A stretch of DNA of 64,000 bases from Sophora flavescens (Eukaryota; Streptophyta; Magnoliopsida; Fabales; Fabaceae), in contig CM061064.1 in assembly GCA_030762895.1 (NCBI GenBank), forward strand, positions 131,571,402 through 131,635,401, given 5' to 3'. The notes below the pieces were generated by a model. It had not been told where the DNA came from and did no database searches. It worked only from the letters and a program-made list of their open reading frames with translations. Positions 35,585-46,900 of this stretch are shown one piece after another. The position numbers were made by a program, and so were the translations under genes. Position 1 is the stretch's first letter, and every line of letters starts with the position of its first letter.

Positions 35585-36941
35585 ATGGCTTCACTACATG
35601 AAGAAGACATTGAAGATTCTCCTACATCATCACCAAGAACAAGGAATTTGAATAAGAAGTTGGATAGAATGACAAGGCACATAGAGAGAGTGTTTGTAAG
35701 ATTAGAAGTAATTGAGAACAAAGAAGGATCAAGGCATGCCAACTCCCATAGAGGTTCATCAAATTCCGAAGACAACCATGAGGATAGACCAAGATTTGAT
35801 AGATGGAGACATAGACATGGCAATAGAGGAAGAAGGAATGAGAGGGATGACAAGTTGCATGATGTGAAGGTGAAGATCCCTAGCTTCCATAGGAAGAGTG
35901 ATCCCGATGCTTACTTGGAATGGGAGACCAAATTAGAACACATATTTTCTTGTTACAACTATAGTGAAGAAAAAAAGTAAAAGTAGCAAGTTTAGAATTT
36001 CATGATTATGCTTTAATTTGGTGGGATCAATTATGTAAAGAAATAAAAAGGTATGATGAGGAACCAATTAGAACTTGAGAAAGATGAAGAGGGTTTTGAG
36101 AAAAAGATATGTGCCTTCAAGTTACACTAGAGACCTACACCATAGGCTTCAAAAGTTGAGACAAGGAGGTATCAGTGTAGAAGAATATTACAAAGAGTTG
36201 GAGATCGTCTTGATTAGAGCAAACATAGAAGAAGATAGAGAGGCAACTATGTCTAGGTTCATGGGAGGGCTCAACCAAGAAATTCAAGATGTGGTAGAGC
36301 TTTATAACTATGTTGAGTTAGAGGACTTGGTGGACCATGCAATCAAGGTTGAAGCTCAAATCAAGAAAAAGAAGTCTTTCAAGAAACCATTCTTCAACAA
36401 CAACAACTCATCTTGGAAGGATCATTCCAAGAAGGAGGGTGACTCATCAAAACAACTTGAAGTTGTTGGTAAAAGTGGATAAAAGGCCACATTCCCTAAC
36501 TCTAAAACATTCATTTCTACTCTTTCTTCACGTAGATCTAGAGATATTAAATGCTTTAAATGTTTGGGTAAGGGACATATTGCTTCTCAATGTCCCAATA
36601 AAAGAACAATGAACTCTAGAACTAATGAGGATTTGGAGGTAACAAGTGCATCTTCTAGTGAGTCTTCTAATGAGAGAGAGGAAGATGAAGTTCTCCCACT
36701 TGAAGGAGACTTGTTAATGGTGAGAAGACTCTTAGGAGTCAAGGTTAAAGAAGAGGATGAGAGCCAAAGAGAGAATATTTTTCACACTAGGTGCATGGTG
36801 CATGGAAAGTTGTGTGCACTAATCATAGATGGAGGATCTTGCACCAATGTGGCTAGTCAAAGATTGGTGACCAAACTTGGTCTCAAAACCAATCCACGCC
36901 CAAGGCCATACAAGTTACAATGGCTAAGTGAAAGAAAGTGA
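35585..36941 (+). pseudogene. gag: gypsy gag with zinc knuckle and protease start, broken
   Basis: Start MASLHEEDIEDSPT at 35585. The capsid region includes VKIPSFHRKSDPDAYLEWE, stops after SEEKK (35978-35980) and resumes as ALIWWDQLCKEIKRYDEE and LRKRYVPSSYTRDLHHRL. At 36210-36266 comes LIRANIEEDREATMSRFMG, the stretch that matches the 57-bp satellite unit. After another frame change a CCHC zinc knuckle CFKCLGKGHIASQC lies at about 36550-36590. A retropepsin motif ALIIDGGSCTNVAS lies at about 36810-36860 (D-G-G instead of D-S-G, usual in this lineage). The frame ends at a stop at 36939-36941. Confidence 0.85.
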
Positions 36942-37647
36942 AATCTTGGTGAACCAACAAGTCTTGTTGAGTTTTGCCATTGGCTCTTATCATGATGATG
37001 TAATGTGTGATGTGGTGCCTATGGAGGCGGGACATGTGTTGCTAGGAAGGCCATGACAATTTGATAAAAAAGTCATACATGATGGCCTTTCCAATAGATT
37101 TACTTTCATGCACCACAACAAAAAGATTACTCTTGTGCCCCTCTCTCCTAAATAAATTTGTGAGGATCAAAAGAAAATGAGAGAAAAAAGGGAGCTTGAG
37201 AGAAAAGTCAATAGTGGAAAAGAAATAAATAAAGAAATTAATGTGCCACAAAAGAATATGAAAAAGACAAATGGCACTAGTGAGCAAAATGTTTTTGAAA
37301 AAACTAAAGGTAAAGAAATAGATGCCAAAGAATGCTTATTTCTAAAAGAAAAAGAAGTCAAGAAAATATTATTGGCCAATCAACCAATATATTTACTTTA
37401 CACAAAATATAATGATGAAAATTCTACTCCACCTCTTTCTTTTCCAAAACCCTTTGAGTTTCTTTTGGAAGATTTCAAAGATGTTTTTCCAAAAGAGCTT
37501 CCTGAAGGTTTTCCATCTATGAGAGGGATTGAGCATCACATGGACTTAATTCCTAGTGCTTCTCTTCCTAGTAGGCCGGCCTATAGGAGCAATCCACAAG
37601 AAACAAAAGAAATTAAAAGGCAAGTTGAAGGATTATTGGAAAAATAA
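36942..37647 (+). pseudogene. pol: protease C-term and protease-RT linker
   Basis: The first part (36942-37150) reads in changing frames as a protease remainder (GHVLLGRP near 37030). The frame 37177-37647 is a Lys/Glu-rich linker followed by the conserved entry to RT (EFLLEDFKDVFPKELPEGFP, then HHMDLIPSASLPSRPAYRSN). It ends at a stop at 37645-37647 just before the RT core. Confidence 0.8.
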
Positions 37648-38286
37648 TGGATAAGCGAATCACTTTCTCAATGTGCAATGCCCATTATTTTAGTACCAAA
37701 AAAAGATGGTACATGGAGAATGTGCATGGATTGTCGATCCATTAATAATATAACCATCAAATATAGACATCCAATCCCAAGGTTATATGACTTATTGGAT
37801 GAGCTACATAGGTCACAAATCTTTTCAAAAATTGACCTAAGAAGTGGCTATCATCAAATAAGAATAATAGAACGGGATGAATGGAAAACCGCTTTTAAAA
37901 CCAAGTATGGACTTTATGAATGGCTTGTGATGCCCTTTGGACTCACTAATGCACCAAGCACATTCATGAGGCTCATGAATCATGTCCTAAGAGAATTCCT
38001 TGGTAAATTTGTGGTTGTCTATTTTGATGATATCTTAATATATAGCAAAGCACTTGATGAACATCATGAACATTTGAAGTGTGTTTTGTTAGTATTAAGA
38101 AAAGAAAAAGTATTTGGCAACCTTGAGAAATGCACATTTTTCACCACCAAAGTGGTATTCTTGGGTTATGTTATTAGTGTACAAGGTGTGCAAGTAGATA
38201 AAGAGAAAATCAAGGCCATCCAAAGTTGGCCAACACCTAAAAATGTTGGAGATATTAGGAGTTTCCATGGATTGGCATGTTTTTAA
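37648..38286 (+). pseudogene. pol: gypsy reverse transcriptase core
   Basis: Contains VPKKDGTWRMCMDCRSINNI, FSKIDLRSGYHQIRI, MPFGLTNAPSTFMRLMN and the catalytic YFDDILIYS. These are RT blocks in the right order and spacing, with all three catalytic Asp positions kept. A stop at 38284-38286 cuts the thumb/connection (RSFHGLACF*). Confidence 0.92.
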
Positions 38287-38624
38287 AGAAGATTTGTTAA
38301 AGACTTTAGCACTTTGGCAGGTCCTCTAAATGAGGTTTTAAATAAAAATGCGCCATTTCATTGGAGCCAAAGCTAGAAAACTGCTTCAATATACTCAAGG
38401 AAAAATTGATCAATGCATCAATTTTCGCGCTTCCAAATTTTGTGAAATCTTTTGAGATAGAGTGTGATGCTTCTAATGTAGGCATTGGGGCCGTTTTGCT
38501 TCAAGAAGGATACCCCATTGCTTACTTTAGTGAGAAACTTGCCAGGGCACAATTGAACTATTCCACTTATGATAAAGAACTTTATGCCCTAATAAGGAGT
38601 CTCAAAGTTTAGCAACACTATCTC
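38287..38624 (+). pseudogene. pol: gypsy RNase H, N-terminal part
   Basis: After a frame change the ORF 38361-38612 holds FEIECDASNVGIGAVLLQEG and KELYALIRSLKV, the first RNase H acidic residues (D of CDAS, E of DKEL). A stop at 38610-38612 separates it from the next piece, which is in frame. Confidence 0.85.
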
Positions 38625-40090
38625 TTGCCCAAGGAATTTGTCATTCATAGTGATCATGAATCATTAAAACACTTAAAGGGGCAAGGAAAATTACACAAGA
38701 GACATGCCAAATGGGTCGAATTCATCGAACAAGTCCCTTATGTGATTAAACATAGACAAGGCAAAAGCAATGTTGTGGCGGATGCACTTTCATGTCGATA
38801 TGCCTTACAATCAACTCTTGAGACAAAACTTCTTGGGTTTGATCACATAAAGGAATTGTATGTAAATGATCCAGACTTTTCTACGATTTACACTCAAATA
38901 GGGTCCATGGCACATAAAGGATTTTTCATAAATGAAGGGTTCCTTTTTAAAGACATGAGACTTTGTGTACCACGGCATTCTATTAGAGAGTTATTGGTAA
39001 GAGAAGCACATAAATGGGGCTTAATGGGGCACTTCGGTGTTCACAAGACATTAGAGGTTTTGCATGAACATTTCTTTTGGCCAAACATGAAAAATCAAGT
39101 CCAAAAGTTATGTCAAAAATTCATTGAGTGTTTGAGAGAGAAATCAAATAGTAAGCCTCATGGGTTGTACACTCCCTTACCTAGTCTTTCTTCTCCTTGG
39201 ATTGATATCTCTATGGATTTTGTGTTGGGATTGCCAAGGACTAGGCGAGGGAATGACTCAATCTTTGTGGTTGTGGATAGATTTTCCAAGATGTCCCATT
39301 TCATTCCATGTCACAAAAGTGATGATGCTTGCCATGTAGCCAACCTTTTCTTTAGGGAAACAGTTAGACTACATGGGATTCCTAGAAGCATTGTATCCGA
39401 TAGAGATACAAAGTTTATAAGTCACTTTTGGAGAACTTTGTGGGGCAAGCTTGGAACTAAATTACTCTTTTCGACTTCTTGCCACCCACAAACTGATGGG
39501 CAAACCGAGGTGGTTAATAGGACTCTTTCTACTCTCCTAAGAACCATCCTCAATAAAAACCTAAACTCTTGGGAAGAGTGCTTACCTTTCATTGAGTTTG
39601 CATACAACCGTGTGCAACATTCTACTACTAAGCACTCCCCTTTTGAGATAGTCTATGGTTTTAATCCACAAACCCCACTTGATTTGCTTCCCTTACCAAT
39701 TGACCAATATTTGTTGCATCAAGATGGGCTTGCTAAGGCCGAATTTGTTAAAAAGCTGCATGAACAAGTAAAATTGAATATTGAAAAATAAAGGGAACAC
39801 AATGCAAGGCAAGTAAATAAGGGAAGAAAACAAGTGTTACTCAAACCAGGTGACTGGGTATGAGTGCACTTAAGAAAAGAGAGGTTTCCTTTACAAAGGA
39901 AGTCCAAACTCCTACCGAGGGGTGATGGACCTTTCCAAGTATTGGAGAAAATAAATGATAATTCATATAAATAGATCTCCTTGGTGATTATAATGTAAGT
40001 GCCACCTTTAATGTGTCTAATCTCAGTCTTTTTGAAAATGACACAGATGATGATCAACACAATTCGTGGACGAATGTGCTTCAAGAAGGA
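38625..40090 (+). pseudogene. pol: RNase H end and integrase of the gypsy element
   Basis: The ORF 38625-39791 (388 codons) starts in RNase H (FVIHSDHESLKHL, ADALSCR). The integrase zinc-binding part follows (EAHKWGLMGHFGVHKTL, LCQKFIEC); one Cys of the usual HHCC set appears changed (CQKF). The catalytic core keeps Asp in WIDISMDFVLGLPR, Asp in IVSDRDTKF and Glu in TDGQTEVVNRT. A stop at 39789-39791 interrupts the C-terminal region, which continues in pieces (VLLKPGDW, LLPRGDGPFQVLEKI) to about 40090. No chromodomain is seen. Confidence 0.88.
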
Positions 40091-40095
40091 GGGGA
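40086..40095 (+). promoter_or_regulatory. polypurine tract of the gypsy element
   Basis: AAGGAGGGGA directly before TGATATGAGC, taken as the start of the 3' LTR. The TGAT start and ATCA end of the LTR are inverted repeats. Confidence 0.75.
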
Positions 40096-41051
40096 TGATA
40101 TGAGCATGGACAATCAAAGCCACGGGCCTAACATTAAAGACCTACATGGACCCTTAACAAGGGAAAGGCTTAGAAGAATCCAAGACTCATTAAAGAAAGT
40201 GGTGGTCAATCACTTGACTCATAGGCAACCATATGAAGAGGGCTTCACCTTGAACCTCTTGTGCATTGAGCTATTGACCACCTAGTTAGGGATAGGACCT
40301 AGGACGCTTGTTTAGCTTAGACTTCATGTAATAAAGATAAGGACTAGGAACCTTGTATAGAGTTGAGTTTATGTAATGAAAAGTGCTTATTCAAAAAGCA
40401 CTTAGGACTAGTTTAGGGATTGGGCCTATTGGGCCATAGCATAATAGTAGAAGGCATTAGGCCCAAAACAAAGCCCACACTTGGATGAGAGGAGCTAGGG
40501 GCACTACTTGTGGCTCAGGTTAGAGTAGCTTGCACTTCAAGTTAGTCTAACTTGCACCTTAAGTTGGATGAGCCTATAAATAGATGTAATGTAAATCATT
40601 TTACAAGTTTTGAATACAATTGAGTTTTCTCACACTTGAGATTTCTAGAGAGAGTTGAGAGTAACGTCTTCTTGGTTCATGAGTTGAACCATTAATTCTT
40701 AACTTGAATTTCCATATTCAAGTGGTGAATCTTCCTTGGCTTATCAATTTCAATCTTCTTCTCAAAGATGATAGTAATTGTGGCACCATTCTCCTTCTTC
40801 TCTACCTCTTCTATTTTCTATTTTGTTCTTTAATTCTTATTCTTTAATTCATGTCATTTACTTCTTACAATTTACTTTGTAGTTCATATATCAATTGTTC
40901 TTCTCTTCTACTCCTTTTTTATTTCTCTTGATTCTTCACTTGAAGATCAAGTTTATTCTATTGTTCTTGTTTGTATTTGATCTTGAATTTTTAGCAATTG
41001 AATTCAAACAAAGATCCTAAAATGTTAGTGATCTATGTCTTGATCACATCA
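40096..41051 (+). repeat. 3' LTR of the gypsy element, 956 bp
   Basis: Starts TGATATGAG after the polypurine tract and ends GATCACATCA. TATAAATAG is at 40575-40583. Its last ~690 bp match the truncated 5' LTR at 33446-34132. Confidence 0.82.
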
Positions 41052-41435
41052 TAAGAATAAATTTTTGTGTTGGAAAAAATCGTAGAACAATATCAAAAGT
41101 CACTCTAGGAAGTATGGCTTTAGATACCAAATGATAAGATCCTAAAAAGGAACATATATAATTTTATATCTATCCTTGAGTAACCAACCAAAATATGAAG
41201 AGGAAGGAATACAAAAATGGACAAGACAATAAATGGAAGGGAGGCGCCACAATTCCAAGGGGAGTTGATAAGCCAATTTGAGGATCACGACAAGGGTCTT
41301 GGACTCTTGATAAGATTTTGTTGGTTCAATGAACAACCTAAGAGAGGCTAAACACTCTCACAATTGGAATCAAATCCAAATTGAACTCAATGTTGTATTT
41401 CATCATGTAATAAGCATGTACATATAGGGGATTGG
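41052..41435 (-). repeat. LTR and primer site of a related iMet-primed gypsy element, minus strand, fragment
   Basis: GGCTTTAGATACCA at 41116-41129 is the complement of a tRNA-iMet primer site (TGGTATCTAAAGCC). The LTR end starts at 41132. The interval to about 41435 read on the minus strand resembles R/U5 of the preceding LTR (GAATTGTGGCGCC, GGCTTATCAA). About 80 bp of leader lie on its left. Both outer ends are truncated. Confidence 0.65.
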
Positions 41436-41640
41436 GGCTGCCAAGAGAATCCTGTGTTCACTCAAGGACTAAACACATTAAAATTAGGCACCATTTCATT
41501 AGGGATCATGTTCAAAAGGGTGATTGCATGATAGAAATTGTTGAAACATCTAAACAACTCGCAGATATTTTTACAAAACCCTTAAATAAAGAAATCTTCT
41601 TTTCATAAGAGCTGAATTAGGGATTTTGAATCAGTCGTGC
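41436..41640 (+). pseudogene. pol: Sirevirus-type copia RNase H C-terminus
   Basis: From about 41475 one frame reads TKHIKIRHHFIRDHVQKGDC, then IEIVETSKQLADIFTKPLNK, ending in an IRAELGIL-like tail. This is the end of RNase H in Sirevirus (SIRE1/Maximus-type) copia elements. The upstream pol is missing. Confidence 0.8.
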
Positions 41641-41705
41641 ATCAATTAATATCTGTGTATTTCACCTTGTTATTTGCTAATATGTCTATTAAGTGCGCAG
41701 GCAGA

Positions 41706-42110
41706 GAGGCAATAATTGATTAGTATAATCGATTATGCCAAAATGGATTTTTCAGTTCAGCAAATAGAGAGGCCACAATCGATTATAATAATCGATTATG
41801 CGATCACTGACTTTTTTAGAAGCGTGAACATAGGGTGGATAATCGATCGTGGGAATCGATTGTCCATTTTAATTCAAATTTCCATAAAGTAAATAATCGA
41901 TTATATAATCGATTACTGTTCATCAGAGTTCATCAATAATCGATTTTCTGAGGATGAACCCAAAAAATAATCGATTACCTAATCGATTATGTGAAGCTGA
42001 AGGGTTGGCGCCAAAACCACACGGGCAGGAACCAGTCAACCAGGTGCTGCCACGTCATCAAAATAATCGATTATTGAGGTAGAATCGATTATGACGTGAG
42101 TTTATAAGGT
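41706..42110 (+). promoter_or_regulatory. array of paired ATAATCGATTAT palindromes with a TATA box before the env-like ORF
   Basis: About a dozen AATCGATT-core palindromes occur in pairs a few bases apart (for example near 41730, 41780, 41890, 41965, 42065). They are followed by TTTATAAGG at 42101-42109 and an A/C-rich leader to the ATG at 42236. The same paired palindromes stand upstream of the TATA-like box in this element's LTR (54376-54705). I read this as a probable internal promoter; expression is not shown by sequence. Confidence 0.6.
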
Positions 42111-42235
42111 AAAAACCGAAACCCTAGCGTCATTTGCATGTGTTTTGCACCCCATATCACTACTTTTCTCTGGTTTTCACTCAAACATCTCTCTATCTAT
42201 AAACTCTTCATCTCTATTAATCATCCATCATCATC

Positions 42236-43174
42236 ATGGATCCAAAACATCAAATAATTGTTGTTATCTCTCTTGGACCTCTCACTCAAGAAAAATGGAG
42301 AAATACTTCTCAAGTGGAGATCAGTTTGCTAACTTCAAGAGTACCTACATTATCAAGGAGATTCAGAAACCACGTTTTTCTAGATATTGAGTGGATGAGG
42401 AAGAACAACTTCAAATTTTTGGAGTTTTTGGATTTTTCTGGAATCACTGATTTTGTGTCAATCTGAGGATATCTATCCGGACTTGGTAAAGGTATTCTAC
42501 TGCAACCTTAAACTCGTTGATGGGGTTATGATTTCTGAAGTCTGTCGAAAACCCATTCGTCTTACTGATGAGTCGTTTGGAAGTGTAGTTGGCTTGCCTT
42601 CTGAAGGCACCTATGCCACTATCGAGGGTCCTGCTACGGAACCCTTGGTTAATGAGTTTGCTAGGATTCAGGCTATTAAGAATGTCTTGACTGATCCTAT
42701 GGATGCAAATGACAAAGAGAGAACTGCTAGTCAAATGAAAGTGCAAAGTAGGTTATTGCACTATGTGTTAGGAAGACTTTTGTTTCCTAGACGTCATAAT
42801 ATTTCACAACTGTTGAGAAAGGATGTTGTTTTACTGTGGTTGCTTGAGAAGAAAAAGAAAGTGAACTGGGATGGCTTGGCCATGCAACACATGTATGACA
42901 ATAGGGGAAGTGTTGAGTTGTTCTATGGCCATTTTGTTACTTGCATCCTTCGGCACGTTAGGGTTAACCTCACTGGTGCGGTTAAGCTGGACTACAAGAA
43001 ATTTCATGCCATGATGAAGGAGGGTACAATAAATCAAATGGGGATCATTAACCAAGGTGGTTATTGGGAATACAAACCCAAAAGTTTGAAACTCTATGAT
43101 ACTACACCACCTCGCCCAGATGGAGCATCATCTTCCTCACAGGCACCTCCAACTCCCGGTTCCTCCGAGATGAT
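42236..43174 (+). pseudogene. Sirevirus env-like (putative plant transposon protein) ORF, 5' part
   Basis: The start ATG at 42236 gives MDPKHQIIVVISLGPL in a first frame (to 42466). A frameshift near 42460 leads to the frame 42453-43174 with EDIYPDLVKVFYCNLKLVDG, RKPIRLTDESFGSVVGLP, LLHYVLGRLLFPRRHN and a Pro/Ser-rich tail. This matches the extra ORF that legume Sireviruses carry between RNase H and the 3' LTR. I see no convincing signal peptide or membrane segment, so env-like refers to position. The frame is split at the duplicated ATGAT by the insertion 43175-47474 and resumes in register at 47480. Confidence 0.72.
43170..43174 (+). repeat. target-site duplication ATGAT (left)
   Basis: The same five bases recur at 47475-47479, directly flanking the insertion. 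Confidence 0.8.
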
Positions 43175-43359
43175 TGCGACACCCTAAACCCGGCATCACA
43201 TGGTTACCCAATTGCAGAAATAAACCTGATTACAATGCTGGTTACTTTCGGAAATATCATTTTCTCGATGGATAAGTACACTAAAAATGGTAATTTTTTT
43301 TTTTTGTTTGAAAGGATAGTTGAAATAAAAGTGATGAACACTCAGAACATGAATTGAAG

Positions 43360-43363
<4 letters not shown>

Positions 43364-43398
<35 letters not shown>
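43364..43398 (+). repeat. (AT)n microsatellite
   Basis: About 17 AT dinucleotides in an uninterrupted run inside the solo-LTR-like insertion. Confidence 0.95.
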
Positions 43399-43401
<3 letters not shown>

Positions 43402-43603
43402 TAACATGTCCCACTGAGACCCAACTTCTAGTACATAAGCTAGGGCCTTATCAACAGCCATTGCAACAGAGTTAGAAATCTAGAAGATACAACTGAAAAG
43501 AGAGTAAGCAAAAACACGGGGAAATAGGGTCTGGAACCACATCACAAATGTGACTCTAGAAAGTCAGAAGGCGGAAGACTATTCACAAAACGTTCCAAAC
43601 TAG

Positions 43604-43951
43604 TCACTGACACTGGCTACAAGTAGGGTCTCCACAAAAACTCCCATGAGACAAGACATCGGGTAATGGGTCTATGACGTCGCCGCCCTCATCCACGGAA
43701 TCGTCATCATCGTCATGATCCAAGATGTAATACTCAACCTCATCCTCCTCCATGATCTCATAGAAGTCCTCCTCGGGATCCTCCTCAGGGTTCTCCTCGA
43801 TAGGTGTTGCCTGCTCAATGTCCAGAGGTGGTAGCTGGTGTAGTAGTCCGTTAACTTGTAGTGCATGAAGGCAGTACCAAGTCGGAGGCAGAGCAACTCT
43901 CCTTGTATCCATAGTTTGGTTCCTACAAATCGGGTCTCCGTCAGCATTCAA
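43604..43951 (-). CDS. 115-residue acidic ORF inside the LTR-like insertion, unknown
   Basis: Minus-strand ORF beginning MNADGDPICRNQTMDTRRVA and ending GDPTCSQCQ. The middle is strongly acidic (EENPEEDPEEDFYEIMEEDE). I do not recognise a domain. Coding inside an LTR is unusual; the ORF may be chance, captured sequence or part of an element-encoded leader protein. The minus-strand stretch at 44009-44100 (MDPNIPLVPMMSKTEVLD) might be an upstream portion in another frame. Confidence 0.35.
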   Translation of the reverse strand: MNADGDPICRNQTMDTRRVALPPTWYCLHALQVNGLLHQLPPLDIEQATPIEENPEEDPEEDFYEIMEEDEVEYYILDHDDDDDSVDEGGDVIDPLPDVLSHGSFCGDPTCSQCQ

Positions 43952-46900
43952 ATCAATGGTGGTGATTAATGCATTGTACGTAGCAGACGTCGCCCCCAGA
44001 TGAATCTGTCATGCCCCGGTGTTCCCCGCATTGTCTAAGACCTCAGTCTTCGACATCATTGGCACTAGAGGGATGTTGGGATCCATCTGAGCACATATAC
44101 ATATGGCGATACCAAAAAAGGAAGAGAGAATAACAAGAAGAAATGAAAGAGTGAGATACCGACAGTGGATATATCGCACAACAACCATATACATGATACG
44201 TATAACACATTGGCATATTAACATTTAAAACATTATTCATAGGCATACAACAAGTATTATTTCAGTGGGTCTCATACCCGAATCAATCAGTTTTATAAAG
44301 ATAATGCATAACACTTCAATCATCAGGCTCTAAACTTAATCTCATGAGATATCATCACCGTTTTATCATTAAGAAATAAAGAATTGAACAGGCTCGTATG
44401 CCGCATTGGCAAGTTGTCTGTCACCTCATGTACCCGGATCAATATCATCACGAATCCCTTATCAACGGCCATCCGGATGTATACATCATCGAACACCACA
44501 TCTTAAGCGGGTATTCGGTAACTCAAGCACGTCTGCTAAGGGGAAATTCATATGAATAAAAGACTTTTCATTATCAGGACTTTTCTTTGTGTTCAGTCTT
44601 TTCCGTTGTCGAAGCCCAAAGCTAACAACTATTCACAATTTTCATCACTTGAAAATCAATAACACAGGACGTGCAGTCCGAGTGCTCAATCACAACACCT
44701 TAGACCAATGTCGTAGTCCAAGGTTGTGGTCGTAGAAACAATTATAATTTTATCCATGTTTTATTTCAACATGATAAGGACTCCTAGTCCATTATAACGA
44801 AATTAGGACACGGTCCTTAATTCCAAGATTATGACTCCTAGCCCATAATATCAAGATTAGGACCCTTGGTCCATAATTCTTGACACGGATCCCAGATCGC
44901 GTGCATATGCTAGAGGTGACGTCTCACAAACTAGATTCTCTTTCACATGTACTTACTTTTCGCTGCGTGAAAATCAAAATCCAAAACAAAACCTCGGTCA
45001 CTTATCCAAGTAACCGGAACGTTTCTAAATCATTTAGGAGAAAATCTTTTCCTTTACAAACTCTTTTATAAAACAATTAAGAAATTCGTTTGCTTTTGAA
45101 ATCCTTGATGGAATAAAGTCAAATATTTTCAAAGGGGTTTTTCCTTCATAAAACACATAGTTCGAAAAAGGTTTTCTCTCGTACAAACTTTGGATCATAA
45201 AAAGGTAGTTTCTATTGACTTAAAAACACTTCAACGTTTCTTTTCAAAACAAGAATCTTATTCTCTTGAAGTAAGCGTTTTAAACAAGGAACTTTTATAA
45301 ATAAAACCAATACTTTCAAAGTTCTATTCAAGGCTTATTAAGGTTTTTAATCCTTATAATCATTGAGCACAGACTCAAGTCCGGCTTCTCAAACTTCAAT
45401 CAATAGTAATGTATTCTCAACAATAATATCACAATTAACGACAGTTCATCACATATATATAACTCATAATACTTTAAGGCAAGTGATAATCAACTTCAAG
45501 TAATAATCACAATAGTTCAAGTAAATAAGTCATTCAAGTATTTGCTCCATATCATAATAATATTCAAATCACTCAAGTAAACACATACACACATGCATAT
45601 AGTCATTGAATATCCCTAGGCAATCCCCTCTTACCATCTGTGAAGGTAAGGAGATTAGATGCTTGAAGAGATATACCATGAACGTCCTGGTTTTCTCCGT
45701 GATGGAAGCCTAAGGTTATGAACACAAAATCATAAGTTAAAATCAACCAAGAACACTAACCCACAAGGTATTAGGTTCGGACAAGACAATAAATTAGGGT
45801 TAGAGATCCCCGAAAATTATACAACTTATGGATTTATGATCCTTAAGTGTTAGGAGTTCATAAACAATGATCATTTAATAAAGTTGAATTAAAATCCCAG
45901 TAAGTTATAAACTTAGGGTATTTGGCCAATGCTAGTAAAACAGGCTAGCATTCACTAAACTTCCCAATCTCTTAGGTTTAGCATCCATATGTATTAAGGA
46001 GCTCAAAATCATGATCATCTTGGAAAAATAAGAACAAAGTATCCTGGGTCCATAACCTTCTAGGTTCGGCCTTCATAGGATTTATAAGCTAGAAATCTTT
46101 AAACTTTCTAATCCCTTAGACTTAGCATCCAAATATCTTATGGAGTTCAAGTCCATGATCATTTTGGAAAACAATAAAAAAAAAACTAAAACATCCTAGC
46201 ACCTAAACACTAAGTTTCGGCCATCATAGGATGATGAGGAAAATATTCTTTGTTTAAAAACAACTCTTAGGTTTATAATCACAAGGTATTAAGAGTTCTA
46301 AATCCATTATCATACTTGGAAAGTCAAAACATAGTATCCTAGGCCTACTTATTCATATTTTCGGTCATCATAGGAACAAGCTATCAAACCTTCCAAGATT
46401 TATAGATTTAAGATCAAGGGATAGTTAGAAACTCAAACACATGATCATATTCCAAAAGTTGAAACAAAACCCACCTAGACCATATTGCATGGTTTCGGCC
46501 TCCTTAGAAAGGAAGGGTTAGGGAGATTTATTTTACAACCTTTTAGTATGTGAAAATAAAAGTAAATATAAGACGATAGGAAGTGGTTTCAACTCAAAAG
46601 GAGTTTTCTACCATTTTTAAGAGATTTTAGAAGTTTAAAGCTTAATAAGAACACATAACACCAATAATGAAATAAAATGATAAACTTGTAATGAAATTTA
46701 TATGAGAGCATTACCCTTATCAAGAGGAAGAACTTTAATGAAGAACACAAGTGAAAAAGACAAATAAAAATGCAAGCTTTAAGTAGTTGAAAAGGAAGAA
46801 GATGATGAAGTAATATAAGACTAATGAAGTGATGAAGAAGAAAAGTGGTGAAGTGTAAATGAAAGGGGTATATATAGGGGGAGGGGGAGAAGCTCACGGC

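Larger units (their letters stand above)
33446..41051 (+). mobile_element. decayed Ty3/gypsy element with tRNA-iMet primer site, 5' LTR truncated
   Basis: Order: truncated 5' LTR, primer site, long leader, gag, protease, RT, RNase H, integrase, polypurine tract, full 3' LTR. This is the Ty3/gypsy order. The tRNA-iMet primer site and overall pol resemble chromoviruses, but I see no chromodomain; the frame after integrase reads as a short GDGPFQVLEKINDNSYK tail. Stops and frameshifts break every gene. The 5' LTR starts at a position equivalent to 40358 of the 3' LTR, so its first 262 bp are missing exactly where the 57-bp array ends. Confidence 0.87.

Noticed and set aside
42453..43187. Host gene encoding a 244-residue protein
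   Set aside because: Position between a Sirevirus RNase H end and Sirevirus polypurine tracts, and resemblance to the legume env-like/plant transposon protein, make it element-encoded.
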